A stretch of DNA of 64,000 bases. Source: Cavia porcellus (lineage: Eukaryota > Chordata > Mammalia > Rodentia > Caviidae). Shown here piece after piece: positions 34,972-44,295 of this stretch (within the stretch, counting starts at the first letter, position 1; every line of letters begins with the position of its first letter). A program made the translations under genes and the position numbers. The notes under the pieces are model-generated. The model saw only the letters and a program-made list of their open reading frames with translations, did not search any database and was not told where the DNA came from. The stretch covers positions 4,299,701-4,363,700 of the forward strand of contig NW_026947514.1 of NCBI RefSeq assembly GCF_034190915.1, written 5' to 3'.

Positions 34972-36226
34972 GTTGCTTTTGCACAGATCTTTACTTGAAG
35001 AATACACAAAAAAGACATCCCCTTCTATAATTTTTTGATGAACGTGTTTTTCTCATTATCCTTCTACATGACTGTGATTGCTGCCATCTCAAAATCTTCC
35101 TGGTGTCATGGACTTGATATTCTCACAGTGCATACGTGCCAGCCTCTGTGCACACACCCTTAACCTAAGTCCTGATGCTCCTGCCATTAGCCCAGCAATT
35201 TTTCTCAAGTTGATCCCCCAGGTCAGGTTCATTTTCCAGAATGGATTTTCAAAGTGTCTAGCTGGGCCTCCTCATTCCAGGGTGTGAATTCAATCTTTCT
35301 GTCAATGTGCCTTGGGCAAAGCAGTGCAGAATCCAGGATATCAATTCTATTAGTAGCCATGATAACCTGATACTCTTGGTGGCTATCTAGCTCCTTGAGC
35401 AGCTTCAGCATTGTGTGCTCCACTGCTGTCTCCTCTAGAGCCCCCCTTGATGGGCTGAGAGGGGCCCATGGAGTTGATTTCATCCATGAAGATGATTGAT
35501 GGGGTGTGTTCTCCTGCCATGACAAACATCTCTCTCACCATTCTTACCCATTCTCTAATGAATTTCTGTACCAATTCCAAGACACAGACACAGCCTGCAT
35601 GGTGAGCTATGGCAAGAACCAACAGTGTCTTTCTGGTCCCTGGAGGTCCATTTACCAGCACTCCCTTCTGCTGCACAATGTTCAGGGCTTCAAAGGCCTT
35701 AGAGTGCTTTATGGGCAGCTCATTCACTTCATTAATAACCTTGATGTGTTTGCTCAATACACAAATGATCTCATAGGATGAGTCTAGAAACTTTTCCAGC
35801 ATCACAAGTGACACCAAGGCATCTAACTTGTTGGGATCTTGTGAAGAGTATAGCTGTCATTTCTTAGGCCCAGCCTGCAATTGGGTGTCACATAATTGAT
35901 GTTGATGTTCTTGTCCACATCCATGACAAACTTACCCTCAGGATGTACCTTGACCGACACTTTCTCCTTGTCCATGGCCCAGAATACTTCATCCTCAGAG
36001 GAGCCTTGTACCTACAGCAGCTATAGCTCTTCCCACAAGAGGCAAACTTTTGCGTTTATTTCATTCCTCCGTGCCTGCAGTCACTGAAGGTTTTGGCTCT
36101 TATCATTCATGATCAGCAGTTTTTCAGTCTTGGACAGAGTCCACTGCCTGCCTTTCCCTCTTCCAGCTCCATCTGTTCTGGCTCGTTAAGTGTTATATTC
36201 CCTCTTCAAGAGAGACTGCCAGCATC
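34972..36226 (-). pseudogene. PSMC5: Processed pseudogene of PSMC5 (26S proteasome regulatory ATPase subunit 8, Rpt6/SUG1)
   Basis: PSMC5 is one of six AAA ATPases that unfold substrates for the 26S proteasome. Read from 36196 to 35019, the protein similarity runs the whole length: EPEQMELEEGKAGSGL (N-terminus), [14 protein letters not shown] (Walker A with Lys kept but the preceding Gly changed to Arg), [11 protein letters not shown] (Walker B), [15 protein letters not shown] (sensor 1 region) and the C-terminal SIKKLWK region. No introns. The start codon is ATA (36194-36196), the terminal Trp codon is TAG, the stop is lost, and several frameshifts occur near 35100-35440. A net of about 43 bp is missing from the 406-codon gene. 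The 3' UTR (TTCAAGTAAAGATCTGTG) and an A-rich end are present. Imperfect TSD at 34957-34971 and 36227-36242. Dead copy; host L1-12. Confidence 0.95.
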
Positions 36227-36703
36227 AGAACCACATCTTTTTTATTCACTCCACAGTCGATGGGCACTTGGGTTGTTTCCAGAATTTAGCTATTACAAGT
36301 GTAATAGCTATATTGCCCTGCTGTAAACATGGGTGCACACATATCTCTGTGGCATGACGTTTTCAATCTTTATGGGAAAATACCCTGAAGTGCAATAGCT
36401 AGACTGAATGAGACTTCCAATCATAGTTTTTTGAGGAATTTCCACACTGATTTCCACAGTGGTTGCACCAGTCTACCCCCCGCCAACAGAGAAAAGTGCC
36501 TTTTTCCCCACAGCCCTGCCAACAATTGTTTTTGGTTGATTTCTTGATAGCAGCCATTCTTTCTGAAGTGAGATGAAATGTCAGTGTGGTTCTAATTTTC
36601 ATTTTTCTAATGATCAATGATGCCGAACATTTCTTCATGTATCTACTTGCCATTTGTATTTCTTCACCTGAGGAGCCATGTTCATCTAAGATGTGCATTT
36701 TTG
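36227..36703 (-). mobile_element. L1-12, ORF2 C-terminal part
   Basis: Continues ORF2 leftward-reading codons: the WIKKLWYF-like region, then the zinc-knuckle (NNCWQGCGEKGTF near 36500-36540), then MHILDEHGSSGEE. It stops where the 3' end of L1-14 begins. Several indels. Confidence 0.8.
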
Positions 36704-36704
36704 T

Positions 36705-37299
36705 TTTTTTAAAGAGAATAAAACAAATAAAACAAAACAAATTTCTCTTGAAAAATTTTAAAATTTTCTTTTAAAGAGAATAAAGCAAAACAAAACAGAA
36801 CAAAGCAGAACAGAGTAAAACAACACAAATAACATAGGATTTCAGAAAAAGACAGCAGGAAATCAACAACGGCTGCCATAATATCTCTTGCTTTCTTTGA
36901 AATAGTTGTCCATACCTTCACGCACAATAAGTTAATACAAATCAAAATAGTATAAAAGCAATCAAAACACAAGAATGAGAGCCGTAAGGGCTTTCAAGAC
37001 CAGACACTAGGAAATCAGTAATGGCTACCAGAATGTCTCTTGTTTCCTTCAAAATAGCTGTCCACATCTTCATACATATGGAAATCAAATAATTGAAAAC
37101 AGACTAAAACCAATCAAAACCAAAGTAAAACCATTATTGGCTTTTGAATCAAAATGCTAGGAAATCATCTATGGCTACTATGATGTCTCATTTTCTTCAC
37201 TGTAGTTGTTCATACTATCACACATAATAAAATTAATTCTTGTAAACCCATTAGGTGAAGTCCTAGGCATATATAAGTCTATACATGTACATCTATCCT
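36705..37299 (-). mobile_element. L1-14, 3' UTR end with three tandem 150-bp units
   Basis: Starts with an A/T-rich tail in which TTTAAAGAGAATAAA occurs twice (about 36713 and 36772). ATRTCTC anchors lie at 36881, 37033 and 37183 (152 and 150 bp apart), each followed by a CAAAATAGTTGTCCATA-like block. Interrupted at 37299 by L1-15; continues at 38564. Confidence 0.78.
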
Positions 37300-37850
37300 T
37301 TCTTTTTTTTACTTTTTGTATCTGTCAAATGTTTCAAAGTTTTTTATCTTATTTTACAGAGGGTAACACTAAACAGAACAAAACAGAACAAAGCAGATCA
37401 AAAGAAAACAATGTGACACAGATTTCAAAACAAGACAACAGGAGATCTACAGTGGCCACCATAATGTCTCTTGTTTTCTTTAAAAAGTTGTCATATCTTC
37501 ACACATAATGAATTCATACAAAACAAAATAGTATTAAACTGATCAGAATAGAGTGATGAAGGTATTACAGGCTTCAAAACCAGAAAATAGGAAAGTCAAC
37601 AATGGCTAATATAATGTCTCTTGTTCTCATTCAAATTATCTGGCCATATCTTCAAATATGTTGAATTAAACAACACAAAACAGACTAAAACCACTCTGAA
37701 CAAAGAATAGAAGCATTACTGGATTTCACAGCATGATGCTATGGAATCAGCAATGTCTGATTTTTTTTTCAAAGTAGCTGTTCATTTCATCACATATAAT
37801 ATAATCGATTCTCATAAGCTGTTTTGGAGAGGTTCTAGGCATGCATAACC
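36850..37850 (-). repeat. Six 3'-UTR tandem units of about 150 bp (three in L1-14, three in L1-15)
   Basis: ATGTCTC-type anchors at 36881, 37033, 37183, 37464, 37614 and 37753. The 281-bp gap between the third and fourth is the joint where L1-15 inserted, so these are two sets of three rather than one array. Confidence 0.78.
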
Positions 37851-38501
37851 TTATACATGTATGCCTATCTTTTCTGTATTAGAAGGAAAAACAAAGGAAA
37901 ACAGATTACTAGAAAGATGAGAAATAAAAAATACAAATAAATAACAATAAAAAGAAGCCTAAAACAATAACTATACATACCTTCAAAACAAGGTGATAGG
38001 ACCGTAACTACGGTTGCTATTTTACATAGTGATTTTCAAAAGAATTTCTCAGATTATGAGATGCAACATGCAAAATTGATCCAATCCTGTGAATGTTAAC
38101 TATTTTGTTCTAAGAACTAATACAATTATTAGTTTTAGAGTTTATTAGAACTAGCACAATCATCTTAGCTATTCTCTGTGTTTATACAAATTTAGATTTG
38201 TTTCTCTTTATTTTTTCCCTTCATTTTCCCTAAAATACTATTTTTCCCCTCTGAGCAGATTCTTACCCTTTCACAGTATTTATTGAGGATTTTGTATATT
38301 ATGTACTCTTAATGATTTCTTACACTATGAAGACAATATGGTACTTACACATGTGAGTTTGATATATTTCATTTATGAGTATGGTCCCAAGTTGCATCCA
38401 TTTATCTGTAAAAATCTCAATGTTATCATTCTTTCTCATTGAGTAGTACTTCATTGTATAAAGCCACCATGTTTTTATCCATCCCTCAGTGGGTGGGCAA
38501 C
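37300..38501 (-). mobile_element. L1-15, 5'-truncated minus-strand LINE-1 with an unusually long duplication
   Basis: Its tail is the T-run at 37300-37313; then come a 3' UTR with three 150-bp units, the ORF2 stop at 38320-38322 and about 60 codons of ORF2. The host sequence just left (about 37238-37299) is repeated just right (about 38502-38563), roughly 78% identical by eye. This is read as a TSD of about 62 bp, much longer than usual. Confidence 0.65.
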
Positions 38502-38563
38502 TGTAAACTGTTCAGGAAAAGTTCTACTCATGTATAAGCCTAAACATGCATACCTATCCTTTC

Positions 38564-39696
38564 TGTATTAGAGGGAAAAACAAGATAAAATAAAACAAAA
38601 CAAATTATGAGAAAAACACAAAACAAAAAACAATAGCAAAGAGCCCAAAACAATGATGATATAGGCCTTCAAAATAAGGTGGTAGGAGCATAACTAGGAT
38701 TATAATCTTACATAATGATCTTCAAGAGTTCCTCAGATCATCAGACATGAACACGCAAAATTGTTCCAATCCTATCAATGTTAACTGTTTTGTTCCAAGA
38801 ACTTATACAACTTGTAGCACAGTCATCTTAGATATCCTGTGTGTTTATACAATTTTTAAGTATTTTTTCATTTCCCTTTCTTCTTCGTTTTCCTCCTTTT
38901 CCATGTAATATTATTTTTACTCCCTTGGAGCAGATTCTTATCTTTCACTGTGTTTATTGAAGATTTTGAATCCTGTGTACTCTTACCAATTCTTACACTA
39001 GAGAGACAAAATGGAATTTACATATGTGAGTTTGATTTATTTCACTTATGAGTATGGTCTCAAGCTGTGTCCATTTAATTATAAATATCTCAATGTGATC
39101 ATTCCTTAAAGCAGAGTAGTACCCCACTTTATAAAAATACCACATCTTTTTTATCCATTCACCAGTTGATGGGCATTTATGTTGTTTCCAAGATCTGCCT
39201 ATTATGAATTATGCTGCTATAAACATGGGTGCACATATACCACTGTGGTATGATGTTTGCAGTTCTTCTGGAAATATGCCCAGAAGTAGATTAGCTGGGT
39301 TGAATGGGACTTCCAATACCAGCCTTTTGAGGACCCTCTGGACTGACCTCCACAGTGGTTGCACCAGTGTACACTCCCACAAACAGTGCAGAAGAGATTC
39401 TTTATCCTGCATCCTGTCCAGAATTTGTTGTTGGTAGTTTTCTTGATCTTGACCATTCTTTCTGGAGTGAGAAGAAATGTTAGTGTGGTTCTAATTTGTA
39501 TTTTTCTAATGACCAATAACGCTGAACATATTTTCATGTTTTTATTTGCCATTGTATTTCTTCATCTGAGAAGTGTATATTCCTCTCAGATGCCCATTTT
39601 TGGATTGGGTCTTTCAATTTCAGTGGTCCGAAATTTTTTAATTCTTCATATGCTCTAGATAGAAGTCCTTTGTCTGAGGGACAGTTGATTAAGATA
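38564..39696 (-). mobile_element. L1-14, rest of 3' UTR and ORF2 C-terminus
   Basis: 3' UTR to 38992, ORF2 stop at 38993-38995, then C-terminal codons including the WIKK...PSTEEW-like region (39140-39190) and NNKFWTGCRIK (a damaged zinc-knuckle; Cys to Phe, 39410-39440). Interrupted near 39696 by L1-16 and resumed at 49635. Confidence 0.83.
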
Positions 39697-39832
39697 TTTT
39701 TAATTTTATTTAAAGAGAAAAAGAAAAAACACAAAAAATTTACAAGTAATACAGAATTTCAAAAAATAAACAGTAAGAAATCACTAGTTAATAGATTGTC
39801 ATCTATTATTGTTATCTTAGAAATAGTTGTTA
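39697..39832 (-). mobile_element. L1-16, 3' tail (left of HAL-1)
   Basis: Tail AATTTTATTTAAAG at the left end, then 3' UTR ending at the TSD AGAAATAGTTGTTA (39819-39832) of HAL-1. The rest of L1-16 starts at 43046. Confidence 0.85.
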
Positions 39833-39846
39833 GGGGGGTCTAGGAG

Positions 39847-39854
39847 AACATGGC
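39847..39854. promoter_or_regulatory. YY1-like site at the 5' end of HAL-1
   Basis: AACATGGC (reverse complement GCCATGTT) lies 15 bases from the 5' end of the element. The same octamer is at 50012-50019, 14 bases from the 5' end of HAL-2. A YY1 site at this position guides the transcription start in human L1. The match is by eye only. Confidence 0.5.
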
Positions 39855-40591
39855 AGACAGATAGCAGCAGCTACGGAGGCTATCTGAGATACCCCAATTA
39901 GAGTCCAGGAATGGTGCGGTGTGAGGAGTCCTAAGAAGGGGGACATGTACCCTGCTGAGCGAAGAACGAACTAAGCTAAGAGAAACCAACTGGAAATGCA
40001 ATTATGGTGCTATAACAGGAACAGATAAGATCTCAGTGCAGAAGCTGGAGCCTGTGACTCTGGAAGCCGTGATTTGAATTTCCAGCTGCCGCTGCTGCAC
40101 CTAAATCAGCACAGCAGGGAAAGAGACGTGTGCAAACTCTGAGAGTGGGAACTGGCGAAAGGGGTTGGAAGTGGGACTGGCAGGGAGCCCTGCATCAACC
40201 TGTGGTGAGTGAGTGGAACGGGGACCCTTTCATAGAGTAGGAGGCTTCAGCAAAGGACATACTGGAACTAGGTAGAATAGCTGGAACAGGACGTTGCAGT
40301 GACTTCAGTCACATATTCCCCTCTCAAGTGAGACTGGTGGGAAGCACTTGACCTGGGTGACACCATGGAATAAGACCCAGTAGGCTAGCCCAAACCAGGT
40401 CCCAGCACCTGGAGGCACAACCTAGCAGTGAAGCCTTCGGTAGGTTGACCTAGAGGGGCGGGCCCAGCATAGGCTGCTTAGGTCTGTGTCTCTCTAGTGC
40501 ACTGTAGTGGGTGGGAAAACCTACCTGGCACAATTCAAACAAACTGTAACAGACAAAGAGAAAAAAAACTGGGCCTCCTATACTCACTTGT

Positions 40592-41669
40592 ATGGAAGGA
40601 ACAAAAAGTATGGGAAGAGGGAGCAACAAGAAAGTGTCCTCAGTCCCCAATTCTGAGAACACTGATCCAGGAAAGGAAAATGCAAAGGAGAATGAAGACA
40701 GAAAACATGCAATATCGGACATGACACCAATAGAAATAAAGCAATATCTCCAGAGCCTCATAGACAAGTTCAAAAGTGAAATACTTAACCAAGTAAAGCA
40801 AGATATAAGTAGAATAGTTAAAGAAATGCTAAGCACCTCACAAGAAAAACTGATGGTGGAATGCAAGAACAGAAAAAAAGGGGACAATTGTTTGATGGAA
40901 AAAATAGAGAAAACGTAGAATACATGAAGCAGGTTCAAACAGATTACCAGGAAACTAAAAACTCTATTGAAAGTGGGCATAACCGCTTGAAAGAAACTAA
41001 GGAAACATTATCTGAACTGGAGGGCAGATTTGTAATGTGGGAGCATGAAAGGAAAAACTTCTTAAAAATAACAAGAAAACAAACAGCAATAATACAAAGG
41101 CTAGAAGATGATAAGAGGATCATAACTTAAGAATTAACAACATAAAAGAAGAAGTAGGGACACAAACAAATGGACTACAAAAGCTATTCACAGAAATAAT
41201 CCAAGAGAATTTCCCTAATTTAGCAAAAGGTAAAGATACTCAGATGTATGAAGCATACAGGACCCCAGCCACCTACAACCCAAACAGAGCAACACCCAGG
41301 CATATAATAATCAAAATTCCATAAATCCAATATAAGAACAGAATATTAAAAGCCAGCAGAGACAAGAAACAGATCACTTACAAGGGAACAACCATCAGAA
41401 TTACAGCAAACTTCTCAGCACAAACTATCAAATCACAAAGAGCGTGGGGGGAAATAATTCAAGCTTTGAAAGATAATAACCTCCAGCCAAGATTGATATA
41501 TCCTGCACAACTGTCCCTAGATATTGATGGAAAAACAAGGTGCTTCCAGAATAAAAAGGAACTAGGGGAATTTGCAACCACCAATTCAAATCTACAGAGA
41601 ATACTTTGGGATATTCTAAAAAAGAAAAATACCAAGATCCCAGAAACAGTGGCAGAGAGGCCACAATGA
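40592..41669 (+). pseudogene. HAL-1 ORF1
   Basis: An ORF1 protein of about 360 codons with start MEGTKSMGRGSNKK and end ...ETVAERPQ (TGA at 41667). The N-terminal part is Lys/Glu/Asn-rich; the coiled coil (MKQVQTDYQETKNSIESGHN) covers about residues 110-180, followed by the RRM and a C-terminal domain with RTPATYNPNRATP and FSAQTIKS. It differs clearly from the L1-13 type ORF1. Broken by a frameshift at the A-run near 40845 (one base short compared with the frame needed), a TAA after 41130 and a TAA near 41323. These lesions are not the ones seen in HAL-2, so both decayed after insertion. Confidence 0.88.
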
Positions 41670-41795
41670 ATGGAGCAGAAAGCAAAATGAAGAAGACAAA
41701 CTGACAACAAACGACGGAAAAAGATCTCAACAGAAATGAGGCAGAGAAGATTGGATGGTAGGAACAGCTATTTTGGAGAAAACAAGACATCATAA
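41670..41795 (+). other. HAL-1 deletion joint: first ORF2 codons fused to 3' UTR
   Basis: The spacer after ORF1 leads to ATGAGGCAGAGAAG at 41736. In HAL-3 (minus strand, ATG at 58073) the same sequence continues into the endonuclease (LAIISNIDGL). Here, after about six codons, the sequence switches to L1 3' UTR (TGGTAGGAACAGCTATTTT; compare 3190-3210). The fused frame is 19 codons and closes at 41793-41795. The same joint is at about 51903-51910 in HAL-2. Confidence 0.82.
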
Positions 41796-44163
41796 TAGCT
41801 AGTTCTGATTTAATACCATCCGGTTTTGAAGTCCCATCAAGTATTTATTCTTCTGTCTCCATCAGTCTTAACATGTATCTTATTGGAATTTATTATATGT
41901 GATAATATAAGCAAAAACTTTTATAGACAAGGAGATTATATAAAAACCATTGTTCATTTTCCAATAGTTGGTTCTAAATACCCTGTAATACTGTCATTCT
42001 CTTGAATGGTTTTTCATTGTCTTGATATGTTTGGTGCTACAGTATACGAAGTTGTACTAAAAAATTTCAAGGAAAGAGACACTATGGTAACTACTTTTAT
42101 GTCAGGATATCCTGTGGTGAAACACTATTTTACTTAAACGGTTATGCTTTGATCTGTGCTGTTTCATTGTTATGCCCTCTTTTATCTCAATCTCCTTTCT
42201 TTAATTATTTACTTTTTTATTTTTATCTTTTTAATTAAGGGAAAAAGAAAAAATAGCATGATACATTATAGTAACCCACTTTGATTTTATATTAACTTGA
42301 TTAGAAAATCTTTATTGCTCTCACCATCTTGTTTTGACTGATTTTCCTCTATTCTGGTTTTCTTGATAATACCAAGTTCAAGAGTATAGGCAACAACTGT
42401 GAAGACAATAAGATTCATTATGATACCCATTCTGATTGACTATTATCTTCTTTTAAAGTCCTGTAATGTCTCCAATGTTTTGGTTTTATTCTTTACTGCT
42501 TTGTTCAATTTTATTATAACTGATGATATAGGCAATTCTTTTTAAGATAGCAAGAGGCATTATGGTAACCATTGTTGATCACCTGGTATTTCATTTTTAC
42601 ATTATCTATTATGTCCATCCTTTTGATTTGACTGACTCTGTTCTGTTATGTCACATTTGGTTTTACTCTCTTCAAAAAAAAGTAATAAGAACTGTGGGAG
42701 TAATAAAACCCAAAATATGTAATTGTCATTGTACAAAAGAGAGGAAAAGAAAGTGCTCTAAAGGATATAATTGCATATATTTTTAAGTGTATAAGATGGA
42801 CGACCATATTACTGAGTTTTGTTGGATCATTGGACAGAACTGTTTACAGTCTACTGTTTGAAAGTCCACTTGATATGCTTTAACTTTGTAACTTGAACAA
42901 CTATTTCTAAGATAACAATATGTAATCTATTAACTAGTGATTCCCTACTGTTTATTCTCTCTGAAATTCTGTATAACTTGTACCCTTTTTCTGTTTTTTT
43001 TTCTTTTTCTCCTTAGATAAAATTTTAAAAAAGAAATAGTTGTTAAAGTTACAAAATTAAATCATACAAAGTGGACATTCAAGCAGTGAGATTGCAAACA
43101 GTTGTTCAATGATTCAACAAAAACTCAGTAATACGGTTATCTATCTTATACACTTAAATATACATGCAGTTATATCCTTTAGAGCATTTTCTTTTCCTCT
43201 CTTTTTTACAATTATAATTACATATTTTGGGTTTTATTATGCCATAGTTCTTATTACTCCTTTCTGGAAGAGAATAAAACCAAATGTGACAAAAGAAAAC
43301 AGAGTCAGTCAAATCAAAAGGATGGACATAGTACATGATGTAAAAACAGAATACAAGGTGATCAACAATGGTACCATAATGCCTCTTGCTAGCTTAAAAA
43401 GAATTGCCTATATCATCAGGTATAATAGAATTGAACAAAACAGTGCAGTAAAAAACCAATAAAACTTAAACATTGGAGACATTACAGGACTTCCAACGAA
43501 GATAATAGTCAAACGAGAATGGGCATCATAGTGAATTTTATTGTTCTTAAAGTAGTTGCCTATACCCTCAAACTTGATACTATCAAGCAAAATAGAATAG
43601 AGTAAAATCATTAAAACAAGATGGTGAGAGCAATACAGGGTTTCAAATCAAGTTAAGAGGAAATCAAAATGGTTACATAATATATCCTGCTATTTTTATT
43701 TATTTTTCCCTAATTAAAAAAATTAAAAAATAAATAAATAAAGGAGATTGAGATAAAAGGGGACATAACATGACAGCACGGGTCAGAACAGAACAATTTA
43801 AGCAAAATAGTGTTTCACCACAAGATAACTCGACATAACAGTAGTTACCATAGTGTCGCATTCCTTGAAATATATAACTTCTTATACTATAGCATCAAAC
43901 ATATCGAGACAATGTAAAACCATTCAAGAGAATGAAAGTATTACAGGGTATTTAGAACCAAATAATAGAAAATGAACAATTGTTTCTATGTTATCTCCTT
44001 GTCTATAAAAGTTTTTCTTTGTACTATCACATACAATAAGATACAACATGATGAGACCAATGGAGACAGAAGAACAAAAGCTCAATGGGACTTCAAAACA
44101 AGATGATAATAAATCAGCACTAGCTATTATGATGTCTTGTTTTCTCCAAAATAGCTGTTCATA
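41755..44163. repeat. Large inverted repeat of two L1 3' UTRs (arms about 1.1-1.3 kb)
   Basis: The 3' UTR of HAL-1 (plus, 41755-43031) faces the 3' UTR of L1-16 (minus, 43046-44163) with only the 14-bp TSD between them. Matched pairs include the CAAGACATCATAATAGCTAG-type text near 41781 against its inverse near 44130, and the TTAAGTGTATAAGATGG-type text near 42783 against its inverse near 43144. Confidence 0.85.
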
Positions 44164-44295
44164 CCATCACAGACAATAAAATCAAACAACCCAGAATAAA
44201 ACCATTCCAATTAATCAATGAAAACATTATAAGGCTTCAAAGCAATATAAAGGGAATCATGATTACCACATACTTTCATATATTGTAATCATTTC

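Larger units (their letters stand above)
39833..43031 (+). mobile_element. HAL-1: complete ORF1-only half-L1 (copy 1)
   Basis: A 3.2-kb unit with 5' UTR (39833-40591), ORF1 (40592-41669), a spacer, then directly an L1 3' UTR (from about 41755) ending TAAAATTTTAAAAAA. There is no endonuclease or reverse transcriptase. Perfect 14-bp TSD AGAAATAGTTGTTA (39819-39832 and 43032-43045). Its 5' end and internal joint match HAL-2 (49999-53188), so this is a mobile family and not a local deletion. It must have used ORF2 protein from an autonomous L1. It follows the known mammalian HAL1 ('half-L1') principle; whether this lineage is catalogued I cannot tell. Confidence 0.93.

Noticed and set aside
35383..35817. 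A functional AAA ATPase gene
   Set aside because: Intronless, start codon lost, frameshifted, Walker A altered, with A-rich end and TSD: a processed PSMC5 copy.
36850..37850. A satellite or CRISPR-like array with regular spacing
   Set aside because: The units are diverged L1 3' UTR blocks, with no identical short repeats or unique spacers; the uneven gap is an insertion joint.
37820..39180. A simple tandem duplication of about 680 bp
   Set aside because: A T-run at 37300 and truncation at 38501 fit an L1 insertion with a long TSD better. Duplication is kept only as an alternative.
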